The notes beneath the pieces were generated by a model. That model saw nothing but the letters and a program-made list of their open reading frames with translations. It was not told where the DNA came from and ran no database searches. From contig OZ316893.1 of NCBI GenBank assembly GCA_973895155.1, forward strand, positions 10,416,001 to 10,480,000: DNA of 64,000 nucleotides, in the 5' to 3' direction. A program made the translations under genes and the position numbers. The stretch comes from Marsupella aquatica (lineage: Eukaryota; Marchantiophyta). Shown piece by piece: positions 1-9,627 of this stretch; the stretch's first letter is position 1; each line of letters starts with the position of its first letter.

Positions 1-162
1 CTTCATGCTTTGTGAACATATATTTTGTAAGTTAGGGTTTACACCCTAAACCTATGATGTTCTTTCACATTGTATGTTAATAATATGTGTCGATATTGTT
101 TTTGTCTTATGAGGGATTTAATTTGGAGTTTGATTGTGAATGCTTTATTGTATTGTCCATAG

Positions 163-1363
163 AATGTGCGACCTAGCCAAGATATGTTGCCAAGGAGGTT
201 GAGAGCTACATATGAAGAAATGGGCATGCCACAAGACGGAGTCACATCATCAACAGATTCTTCATCCAATGACAGTGACAATGAGGGTTTGGACGAAGGG
301 GCACCTAGGACAGATTTTGAGGTCATGCAGGACCAGGAGACAGCCATGGATGACTTCATGACAGATTGGTTTGGTGTGGACGCCCGTGTGGACGTTGATG
401 GTGAAGGACGTGGACCACCCAATGAAGGAGCTCCTCCACCAAATGCTGCACATGACCCCCGACCTCAACATACACCAGAAGGTCAACAACAATGGGAAGA
501 AGCGGAGGCACATGCTAGAACACCTATTTATGGAGGTGCTCGTTTGAATAGACTCTCTGCCATCTTGGCATTGATGAATCTTCAGGCAAAACACAAGGCA
601 AGCAATGCCCTTTTATCGGATTTGTTTGCAATTTGCCATGACCTCATGTTACCTAGTGACAATGTATTGCCAGGAACTTGGAAGGAGGCAAAGAGAGTTC
701 TATCATCCATTGGTATGGAATATCATATCATTCATGCTTGCGTGAATGACTGCATCCTATATCATGAGACCAATGCCAACATAACTGAGTGTCCAATTTG
801 TCATGAGCCTCGATATGACAACAACATGTTGACGGAAAAGGTGCCCAAGAAAGCTGTCCGTTGGTTTCCCATTATTCCTCGATTGTTGCATATGTATCGA
901 TGTTCTGACTTGGCAGAATTGATGGTATGGCATAAGACACATCGATCAGAGGCCGGTGTCATGCGGTTGTCAGTTGACTCCCCTGCTCACAAGCATGTGG
1001 AGGCACAATGGCCAGAGTTTGCACATGACCCTCGTCATGTGAGGTTGGGGTTGGCATCGGATGGGGTCAGCCCACACTCCCTTGGTGGGAAAGGATGCCC
1101 AACATCAGTTTGGCCGGTGGTTGTTATGAATTACAATCTTCCACCATGGTTGTCCATGAAAAAGGGCTTCTTATTGCTATCATTGATTATCCCAGGTCCA
1201 TCTAAGGTAAAAAACATGGACACCTATTTGGCACTATTGGTTGGGGAACTCCAAAAATTATGGGACGGTGTGTGGGCCTATGATGGTCGAAAAACTACAG
1301 GGGGATTACCACGTGTCTTCAAATTGAAGGGAATCAATATGTGGACCATGCATGACTATCCTG
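163..1363 (+). CDS. CACTA-1 Tnp2-type transposase, catalytic N-terminal exon
   Basis: This exon encodes the first part of an En/Spm (Tnp2 family) transposase that cuts and joins the element's ends. It opens after a splice acceptor (ccatag) at 161-162 and runs about 400 codons to CCT-G before the donor gtaagg at 1364. Visible Tnp2 landmarks are CPICHEPRYD, the WFPIIPRLLHMYR stretch, LGLASDGVSPHS (an expected catalytic Asp), VWPVVVMNYNLPPWLSMKKG and LIIPGP, then WTMHDYP at the end. The phase-1 end joins exactly to the exon at 9628, giving DYPGFGFVSG, as in the family consensus region DFPAYG.LSG. No in-frame stop occurs. Upstream exons are outside the window. CACTA-2 has a close copy whose start carries a stop codon; here the equivalent codon is GAA. 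Confidence 0.88.
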
Positions 1364-1482
1364 GTAAGGGGTATGGATTGGTGTTTTTTTTATGTAATAG
1401 AGAGTTTGTTTTAAAAGAAGTCCCTCATATTTATGTATGTACATGAACTTTTTAAATCCTTTGACTCTAATTGAGAAAATTA

Positions 1483-1516
1483 TTTTGGTTTGAACAAGAA
1501 GCCTTAAATGATGAGT
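1483..1516 (+). repeat. Left target duplication and terminal inverted repeat of the nested transposon
   Basis: The 10-bp TTTTGGTTTG (1483-1492) is followed by the 24-bp inverted repeat starting AACAAGAAGCCTTAAATG. Its partner is at 9588-9621. Confidence 0.8.
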
Positions 1517-2052
1517 AACAAGCCCATACTTTAGGAACTCTAGCCAAAAAATCAGAAAAACAACGAAAAAGTCAAAAAAAGTGCAAAAATTAGCACCTAT
1601 TTTAGAGCAAAAATATGGAGCGAACAAAATATGACATAAACTAGCTATGTTTTGACACCTAAAAATGACCAAATTCATCTGAAGTTACATTCCACCAATA
1701 AATGATCTCAAATACAACACTATTATCTACAATGGTCTCACAATTACACGAGGTGTCTTTTGAAACAACAACTAAATCACCTCCAAAAGCCATTGTCATT
1801 TAAAAACCAGAAAATAAATTACTACAACTTAACCTGATACACATTATTGTGAAAAGAAGACAAGGAGAATAGAAATGACACCATCTAATTGAATTGAAAC
1901 ACAACCCACTAAGATAATATTAAACTACAAATTTCTCAAGAAACTTTAACCATGAATTCATGAATAAGTGGTAAAGGCATTTTGAAAATTTGTAAATTTT
2001 CAAGTTATCCATGTTTTTCAATGGTAATGTCACAAACAATAACTACTTTTCA
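1517..2052. other. Non-coding left flank of the nested transposon
   Basis: This A+T-rich stretch lies between the left inverted repeat and the 3' end of the minus-strand transposase. No gene is visible. It contains one copy of the palindromic CATGAATTCATGA word near 1951, which recurs in the element's promoter region, and presumably the transposase terminator/polyadenylation region. Confidence 0.6.
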
Positions 2053-5000
2053 TTACTCAGATCCAGAAGTCCTCAATTCTTGAAACGAAATATCCCTAGA
2101 TTTATCTTCTAGCGGGGTTCTAGTTGATCCATTCTCTTGTTCTTGCTCTTTCTCTTCTGCCAAAAATTCAGTCAATCGGATTTTGATTCGATCTACTGTC
2201 TTTTTGTACAATGTATCAGATTTTGTCAACATGAAGTTGTAAGCAAAAACAGTCGTTGAAGATAAATCAAGCTCTTGGTGAAACCATATTGGTTTCAAAG
2301 TTCCTTTCCCACGACCACTTTTCTTCTTTTCGTAGTTTAAGACTTCTGGTAAGTACTTGGCTTTCCAAGGATCTGACCCGGTTTTTGGAGCATGCCATAA
2401 AACATAAATCATTTTTGGAATGTTGAACTCGTCGCGCTGGTCAATTCTTTCCACCTTGGCCACCCAAAATGTTTCCGATTCTTCTCCAGCAACAGAAATA
2501 TAAGTGTTGACTTCAAGATCCGAAAAGTCTCCTTCCATATTCTCCTTCTCTGCATCTATCTTTCCTTGATTCCGATAAGGACCCACGTATATATCTCTGG
2601 TAGGTCCGTATACTCTCTCTTCAATTTCCTCTTCATTGACAAGGACTCTCGGAACTTCAGCAGCAACAACAATCTCCCTTTGGGAGCGTGGCCATTGAAA
2701 AGGGAAAATCAATGGTCTTTGATCAAGGAGCAAAGATTTATTCAATTCCCGTTGCTCTTCAAAAAACATTCTCCACCAGTTCACTTCCTCTTCTGAGAAT
2801 AAAGTTTCAACTGCAAGTATTCCCTTTTGAATCTCATTTAACGAATCATCCATCTCCTTCAAAGTCATTCTTGAAGAACTAGACATATTTGGTTGAGTCC
2901 TTGTAACGTTCTTATCCCCCTTTTTGAAAAGGGGTAATCCGGGAGCACAACCCATCACCTTTTCTGGCTCCTCTTCCCTCAAAAATTTCACGCCTCCGTC
3001 AGGTTTCCAAGTTGAGTCCGTGGAAAACTTCTTCCCCCATTGGGTTGGAACTTGATTTTCCAACTTGTCAAATGCAAATTTGTACTGGTGGTGGAAGGTA
3101 ACATTTCGAATCCTTTCAATGACTAAAGGTGGATCTGAGAAGGCATATTGACGGAAATCATATGTTTCCTTTAAAAGAGTGATATTTGGTTGGGGTTGAT
3201 ATGATTCACAAATAATATCACATAGGCTTTCGTATGTGAATGCCTTAAACCTTGCTAGTCGTTTAGAAAATCGACTGAACATTTGATCTATTTGGTCGTG
3301 TGTGTGTCCAACCAACAAGAATCCTAGTTTGATTTTCCGAAAAACCTTTCTTCGAATCAACATATGAAGATAGGCAAAGAGTAAATTATTTTTATTTTCT
3401 CTACTGGTATTATCAAGTTGAAGATAGAGAACAGGCGGCAAGCCACCAGGCTTTTCTTCCCATTCGTGAAACACCCTTTGCAGGATTGTGACTGTCAAGT
3501 TTCCATCATTATGCAATACAGTATAATTAAGAAACACTCTTGAAAATAGTGCACCATTGAAAACCATGCATCCGACAACGTGCATTTGGATCAAACATGT
3601 TTCGTCCACCGATTTTGGGGGCCGCGGCCAATGAGGCAACCTTGTCTTCTTCTGATCCATCCCATCAATGACAACTCCCAAATATTTATCAGAATTTGAA
3701 AAACATTTCTTACGATGCTTCGCGAGTTTCTCACATTCTTTGGATTGTTGGTCTCTATGTTTTTGTAACATAATTTCCCCTCGCCCTGGAAAAACAACTT
3801 GTTAGTTTCTTCAAAAAAAATTAGAAATCATGTGTTAAGCCATATTCTTGAAACAAAAACTTGTCAAACTTGTAAGCAACTTACTCTTTTCGGTCTCCGA
3901 ACAGCTTTGTCCCGAATTGATTTGAACTCCTCGCAATCCGCGCAAGCACTGAATCGATTGACTGGAGGAATCTTCACATGACCAAATTCTTGAACCCAAA
4001 CTTTCAAGAATTGTCGATAGGATATTTTTGAAGATTCATCAATCTTGGCATAGTTGGATTCGTAGATCTTCCATACCTCCAGCTTTGAATAATTATCCGG
4101 TAAATGTGAAACTTCTTTATTTGGCAATGTTTCCACGCGTGTCTCAAAAAACGACCTAAGCCAACTGACCAAGACTAATCTTTTAACAGATGGAGGGCGT
4201 CCAACTGGTTTAGAATATCCTAAGTCTTGGTTGTCTAATTTCAAAATTCTATTTAATCTATGATTGCCAACGCAAAATATAAGCTTGAAAGCTTTCCGAC
4301 AAATACTCTTTTGACCAAACGTGTAAGATATAGTCTGCCTCCCTCCTTCATTTCCGTCTCGCTTTATAAGCCACTGCAAAGATAAAGATCGATCCTGAGA
4401 TTTCTGCCTCAAAAATTTAGAACGCGCCTCACGAATTTCTTTTGGAGATAGACTTAGGAGACAATGACTCTGACAACAGTACTTACTATTTGTTTTCTTG
4501 ATATCCTCCTCTTTCAACTTTGTTTCACACAAAGTGGCGTTGCTCATACGTTTGTAACGACTAGATGCCACCGGAACATCATCATCCTCCCCACTCTCCG
4601 AAGACTCGCTTTCATTCGATGATGAAATGGTCACCAACATTTGCTTATGAACATGCCTAGATTCCAGACCTGCAGCCTTCGGAGATGGAGGCTCTTCCTT
4701 CACTCTATGCACCCTTGGAATACCTGGGCGTATTTCAGAAATCCCTCCATTACCGTGTAGGGACCCTTTCAATATTTTCCTAGGGTCCCTCTCCACCAGG
4801 TTGGTTTCCCTGTTTGAGTTTCCGTGACTTGATCCGCTCCCTGCCCCAACACCATGACTCCTAGGTAAAACTGAGGAACGCACATTAGAATTATTTTCTG
4901 GAATACTTTTCAATAACACTGGTCGTCTAGTTTCTTCCCTCATCCCCCTGTGAAATGTTTCCGACGTTGGCTTACCAAAGGTTTTACTTTTTGGCATTTG

Positions 5001-5450
5001 CTTCAGCCGCTGAACACTTTGCAGACTGCAAAAATCTCTGTCATTTTCCCCACTTAGTGCCTTCTTCGTCTTTCCAAATCCAGTCTTCATGAATTCATGA
5101 GACCGTTTCCCAGACATCCAAATAGGCATTGAACCTTCCAGATTACTCCCCAATTTGTCCTTTGTTGGTGACAAAGGAGATACAACTTGACGTCCAGGGG
5201 GACCAATACTCTCCAAGGAGTCAGAGGAGCTCCCTGACCTCTCTTTACCACCGACCAATGATTTCTTCCCACTAATTGCAAGTCGTAAAGGACTACGTTT
5301 TAACTTGCTCATAGGGGTGGGGGGTGGCATATCTAAAACAATAGTTATTCCAGGGATATCTGGGCCAACCACTGTGCAGGGGCCATCCGGCAATGAAACA
5401 TCATCAGAAACTCCATCTGAATAATCATCTGATTCGTAACACGCCGCCAT
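2053..5450 (-). CDS. DUF7869-type (DDE/RNase H-like) transposase of the nested transposon, two exons
   Basis: Exon 1 starts at ATG 5450 (MAACYESDDYSD) and runs to about 3885. It has a Ser-rich disordered first half, then a region with RKAFKLIFCVGNHRLNRIL, GYSKPVGRPPSVKR and FSACADCEEF (a CxxC pair). Exon 2 (about 3785 to 2053) has VVIDGMDQKKTRLP, LYLQLDNTSRENKNN and GFLLVGHTHDQIDQMFSRFS. These acidic/His motifs are the signature of the DUF7869 RNase H-like family found in plant and animal transposon proteins. The strong donor AAAAGA/GTAAGT (3885/3884) leaves exon 2 out of frame with the acceptor at 3787-3786. A donor 4 nt later (GTTGCT) restores frame, so the junction is uncertain or carries a small frameshift. 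Total length is about 1,100 aa. The gene is divergent from the methyltransferase gene. The transposase role is inferred from the fold and the position between inverted repeats. Confidence 0.8.
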
Positions 5451-6253
5451 TGGAAAAACTAGTGCAAATTGACAAGAAACTCAGAAAATCAGTAAAATCT
5501 AACAAATGTTCTCAAAATAATGACCAAGAGTCATGAATAAACGAGCCTATTTATAGTTTTTCATGGATTGTTGGGACTTTTTAACTTCAAAAATATCAAA
5601 TATTCATGAAATTTGCAAGCTTTTTCCCGTTAATACCCCGAAATATTCATGAATAATTGGCCCAAAAACATTGATTTATCATGATTCTGGGTTAATTTTA
5701 CTAAGTCGCGCCTGATCCGTGATTAGTATGTATAACCAAGGAACACGGGGCAGCCCATTCATTTTCACTCAATGTCATTTGGATTTCCTTTGTAAAAGAG
5801 TGAAAAACAATCTCGCTATCCAATTTCGTGCCATTTTCAGCACTCATCGGCGACGTGTCGCGAGTTGTCGCGGTCGCACTTCATTTCGACCCTGTTTTAG
5901 GTAGTAATTTAGGCCCTGGGTGATTTCTTCACGTCACCCCCCTCCGAACCCTATTTTAAATACCCTTCTGCATCACCGAGGTGTACAAGCAAAGAGAGAG
6001 GAGACTCCCTTCATGAATTCATGAAGGTCGGAGCGAGAGGGAGACTCCCTTCATGAATTCATGATAGGAGTCCTGGGGTGGCCGAGAGCGTTGTTAGATC
6101 CGTAAGGACACGGTTTTAGTAGCCATTTGTTGGCACATTCCTTGGTTCTGTGGCACTTTGTCTCGCAGGTTGGGGTTGAAGTGGACTGATTTTGTGGTAT
6201 GTTCTCAGGTTTGAAGATCAGGCAAAAACATGACAATGTCGTAGGAAGAGCTG
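5451..6253. promoter_or_regulatory. Divergent promoter region with repeated TTCATGAATTCATGA palindromes
   Basis: This 800-bp gap lies between the start of the minus-strand transposase (5450) and the plus-strand ParB-methyltransferase ORF (6254). It contains an imperfect tandem duplication: GAGACTCCCTTCATGAATTC begins at 6001 and again at 6041, each continuing as ATGA. Further TCATGA words occur near 5532, 5594, 5646 and 5675. A possible 3' splice site (gtcgtag) precedes 6244, so the plus-strand gene may have an upstream non-coding or short coding exon here. No clear TATA box was identified. Confidence 0.55.
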
Positions 6254-8058
6254 GTGGATGACATCTTTTCGCGCCATCCTTTGACGGACTTCCACAACTC
6301 ATCCTGGACGATTTCCTTAGGGATGGAAACATGGAAGAAGCCCTTCCTAATGCTGTGTGTATTTGAGGGGCTTCCATCGGGGGCATTAGGGTGGGTAAAT
6401 TACGGCCGCATCGATGTATTTCGACGGGGCGACGAAGTTGTGAACATGTTGATCACAACGAAGGAAACATCAACTTTGATTGTCGTGGATGTGGAGAGGT
6501 TTTCTGGAACGGCTGCCACCTGCTATCTCGATGAGGACATCGATAGCATCATTGAGACTGTCAAGTCTCTTTCGAGTGAGGAACGTTACCACGACGTCGT
6601 GGGAAAGATTTCCGGTTTTGTGTTTGAATTTCACGCTAGCACTTTAAAGAGTGCAATCCGAAAATCAAGAGAGATTCTCCGGAAAAGGTCGGCAGAGAAG
6701 GGAGTAAGTCGTCCACCCAAATCTGGGGCTTCCGGTGTTCCTTCTGGATCGAGGCCTAGCATTTTACCCGATGATATTTTGACCGTGGTAGCGCCTACAA
6801 CCTCCCGGGAAGCAGCAGCATCTGGAGGGGGATCTCAAGTTGGCAGATCATCCCAGGGAACGGCTTTGACTGGTGGGTCGGCACAAGGTACGACTGGAAC
6901 TCGCATTTCTTCAAAGAAGCGACCTGCTATGACTCCTGAGCCTACCGAGCCCAGTGCTACAAAGTCAAAAAAGAAGACTTTGGAGAAAATTCCAACGCAT
7001 TTGGAGCAAAAGGCTCAATCAATGTCAATGGATGCACGGGTATTGTACCAGGAGGAGATTCTGGGAAGATGTGGTGTTCAAGAGGAGACCGTGACCGTTG
7101 ACATTGGTCAACTTTACCCTCCAGTGAGAGAGAAGGCTGTGGGCTTGCCCATTTACCAGGTCCGACACATCCAACCATATTTCTTGACCCAATTGACCTT
7201 GCGGATGAAGACTGTAGGTGCCAGTCCACTTGCAGCTCCGTTTGTCCTCTTGGTGGATCCGAAGGAGTGTGCTACTAGGCAAGACTTTGATTTTTCAAGG
7301 AAAGCTGATTACCATTATTATGTGATTGGGGGCAACCATTCAGCCTGTGCCAAAGCAGACCTTGCTCTTCAGTTCCCTAACAACAAGGCATTTCGGAGAG
7401 TGCAATCTTGGATATTTGCGGGATTGAGTGTGCAAGAGGCAAGAAACCTTGCGTGGAGTCACAATATTGATTCTGAATTTCGACAACAGATGACGACAAT
7501 CCAGAGAGTAAATTATATTCACATGAGATTTGTTGAGAATGGATTGTCGTCCAACCAGGATTTCAAGAAAGAGTGTGCTACTGAAATCAATCTCAAGGAT
7601 TGGGGTGTACGAAAGGATGCTGAGGTTCTTAATGCCAATGATAACCTATTTCAGTTGGCATTCCGACAAGATCCTGTGTGGTCATTTGTGAGGCAGATTT
7701 GTGACAAGTGGGAGATGTGTGAGATCAAAGGTCAAAAAGGAGACAAAGGCAAGAAGAAAGTCTCTAAGTCTGGAGATGCCAAATTGCCTTATGAGGACAT
7801 GAAATTAACAGAGTGGAGACACATGCAGGCCTTGAAAGATCCTGATATGATTTGCCCAGTGTTACAAGAGTTCTTACTAAAGAACTCTCTTTACAGGAAA
7901 TGGGTCACGAATTTACTCGACACAAATTTCAGATGCAGGTGCAGAAGGCCTTCCTCACGTGTCTACACGAGGAGAGTTGGTCAGGTTGTAAAACCAAGTA
8001 CCCTGAGCATTGCACAGACAATGTGCTTAAGAATTTTGTACCTGTTTTCCAGACATGG
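6254..8058 (+). CDS. ParB-like domain exon of the transposon-borne ParB-DNA methyltransferase gene
   Basis: This is the first large exon of a three-exon gene. The in-frame stop upstream is at 6242. The first codons (VDDIFSRHP) follow a possible acceptor (gtcgtag) near 6243, so the true start is unsettled; an internal ATG lies near 6323. Residues about 1-135 are an unrecognised domain, 150-250 are low-complexity and basic, and 280-415 resemble a ParB/Srx-like domain: IYQVRHIQPYFL, a bulky DPKEC loop, then HYYVIGGNHSACAKADL (compare the ParB G-x-x-R/H box) and LSVQEARNLAWSHNID. Around 7846-7900 the reading frame must change by -1 to reach the methyltransferase frame (EMGHEFTRHKF...VFQTW) ending at donor 8059. 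No sensible intron explains this, so a frameshift mutation is likely. A lysine-rich linker (GDKGKKKVSK) precedes it. In phages and plasmids ParB domains are often fused to DNA methylases. Confidence 0.72.
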
Positions 8059-8148
8059 GTAAGATTCTGTCACCTTTCTTCGAATGATTGTTTGAATTCA
8101 TTTAATATTTGGAATCCTTGTTTCTAATTCTACAGTTCCTTTTTGTAG

Positions 8149-9290
8149 AAAGATACCACCTCCCGGAAAAAGAAGGGAGATGAGGAAGGCAAAGATCTCA
8201 AGTCATTCCCGGACAAATTCAATGCGCATATTGTGCAAGCCCAAAATTGGCTATGCATGAAGACTTCTAGTCGGCAAACCCAAGAGGGGGAACTTCATCC
8301 AAATTCGTTTGAGCATCCAGAGTTTGGTGATGTGCACTATGATATTTTTACTCATGATGCTCAGCGATTACATGAGGTGGTTCCGGGTCGGGCTTACACA
8401 TTAGCTTTAGTGGATATTCCCTACGGGTTTGCATTGCCTGGATGTCTTCATGAAGACACTATTGGATGGGGAACTGAGGAGATCACAAAAATGGTCCAAT
8501 CGTTCAAGGTGGCTACTACTGCAAAGTTGTGGCGTATTATCATTCACCACAGCCTTGACCAATATGAGGCCATCAAGACCATTTTGAAAGCGGAGTGTAA
8601 TGGAGGGTTCCAGAATTGTGTGTGGTAAGAAATATTTGTTTTTGAAAAAAACAACTATTAGTTATTCATGATTTCATGAACCATGTTTCTCAGTTTAAAT
8701 AACTCCTTGACTTTTTGTGACTTTTCAGGGTTAAGGATAATGTGAAGAATGCTGGTGGACCAAGATTGAACAGCAACTTTGAGTGCTTTACAATTGGCTT
8801 TCACAGCCAGGATGGTAAACGGTCATTGGAGCACTTCAATTTTGACACAAATGAATCAAGGAACAATGTGGTTGTATGCGCAGCTGTGACTAAGAAGCTG
8901 AAACACAACGGGGATAACAAGGCAGTGAATGTTTATCAGAAACCACGTGCATTGTTAGATTGGGAAGTGAGTCATTTTAGTCAGGTTGGAGACTGGGTTT
9001 TGGATATTTGTTCAGGATCAGGGACTGGGACAACCTCCTCCTTGGCCATGGGGAGACATTGCATTGCCATTGAGATTGACGAGCGACAGAGCAGTGTGTT
9101 GAAAGGGAGGATTCTTAACCTTGCAGATAACATTGAAGAGGAAGACGGACAGGGGGAGATGGATGAGGAGAGTGAGGAAGACATTCCTCAGGCCGGAGAG
9201 GATAGCGTGGTTGACGATGCCACAATTGTTCCAGAATTGACGACAAGGACTTCTGGAACCGAGGAAGGGGAAGCGGTCCCTTTGGATTAG
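8149..9290 (+). CDS. Beta-class DNA amino-methyltransferase domain (exons 2-3 of the ParB-methyltransferase gene)
   Basis: Exon 2 is 8149-8624 (acceptor ttgtag, donor gtaaga) and exon 3 is 8729-9290 (acceptor ttttcag). The joins preserve frame (FQTW/KDTTSR and CVW/VKDN). Motif IV appears first as ALVDIPYGF, a variant of D-P-P-Y. Exon 3 then has YQKPRALLDW (motif X-like) and VLDICSGSGTGTTSSLAMGR...IAIEIDERQ, the SAM-binding motif I-II. IV before X-I is the beta-class order of N6-adenine/N4-cytosine DNA methyltransferases. The C-terminal tail is acidic (EEEDGQGEMDEESEED). The domain would transfer a methyl group from SAM to an exocyclic amino group in DNA; Asp as the first motif IV residue leans towards adenine, but specificity is not proven. 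The protein joins the ParB-like exon upstream and lies inside a transposon. Confidence 0.85.
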
Positions 9291-9587
9291 ACTAGATAAA
9301 TAGAGGGACTCGTAGCATTTGAAACCACTTGGGCTTAAGTTGGGTTATATTTTGTAAAACTTTGAGTTTGACTTAAACTCTGATCGATGAGTTTGATTTT
9401 GATCACTTTTATAAAGTGCATATTTCAAGGTTTATACAATTGTGAGAATATCATATAAGATATGCTTAGATTTTGGTGGTAAAATTCTCTTGAGTCTAGT
9501 TTGGAAAATACATACCATTTTTTGGTGGTTTTTTGGTATACACTTTTTAATATCATGAAGATTTTGAAAAGAGAAATAAGGCTTTGG
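9291..9587. other. 3' flank of the methyltransferase gene inside the nested transposon
   Basis: This AT-rich sequence lies between the stop codon at 9290 and the right inverted repeat. It presumably holds the 3' untranslated region and polyadenylation signals. The word CAATTGTGAGA near 9438 is partly complementary to TCTCACAATT near 1735, which may be chance. No gene is visible. Confidence 0.5.
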
Positions 9588-9621
9588 ACTCATCCCTTAA
9601 GGCTTCTTGTTTTTGGGTTTG
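9588..9621 (+). repeat. Right terminal inverted repeat and target duplication of the nested transposon
   Basis: 9588-9611 is the reverse complement of the left inverted repeat with 2 mismatches. 9612-9621 (TTTGGGTTTG) duplicates 1483-1492 with one mismatch. The CACTA-1 intron acceptor follows 6 bp later. Confidence 0.8.
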
Positions 9622-9627
9622 TTGCAG

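Larger units (their letters stand above)
1493..9611. mobile_element. Nested 8.1-kb DNA transposon encoding a DUF7869-type transposase and a ParB-DNA methyltransferase
   Basis: Terminal inverted repeats: 1493-1516 and the reverse complement of 9588-9611 agree at 22 of 24 positions, both beginning AACAAGAAGCCTTAA. Immediately outside are 10-bp direct repeats differing at one base (TTTTGGTTTG at 1483-1492, TTTGGGTTTG at 9612-9621), which I read as the target duplication. The element carries two divergent genes: a minus-strand transposase (2053-5450) and a plus-strand ParB-like/DNA-methyltransferase gene (about 6254-9290). They share an 800-bp intergenic promoter region. The duplication length could be 8 to 10 bp because flanking T runs blur it. 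I do not recognise this combination as a standard named plant transposon family. Confidence 0.85.
1364..9627 (+). other. Tnp2 intron of CACTA-1, expanded by a nested transposon
   Basis: The donor is gtaagg at 1364 and the acceptor is ttgcag ending at 9627. The homologous intron in CACTA-2 (59556-59672) is 117 bp. Removing the nested element (1493-9611) and one target duplication from this intron leaves about 135 bp. That supports both the intron call and the nested-element boundaries. Whether an 8.3-kb intron is still spliced correctly cannot be judged from sequence. Confidence 0.8.

Noticed and set aside
6066-6110. tRNA-like word GGTGGCCGAGAG near 6080
   Set aside because: It resembles the D-arm of Leu/Ser tRNAs, but no acceptor stem, anticodon loop or T-arm of the right spacing follows.
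1730-9450. TCTCACAATT/AATTGTGAGA pair as the transposon's inverted repeat
   Set aside because: Only 10 bp and internal; the 24-bp repeats at 1493 and 9611 with flanking duplications are a far better boundary.
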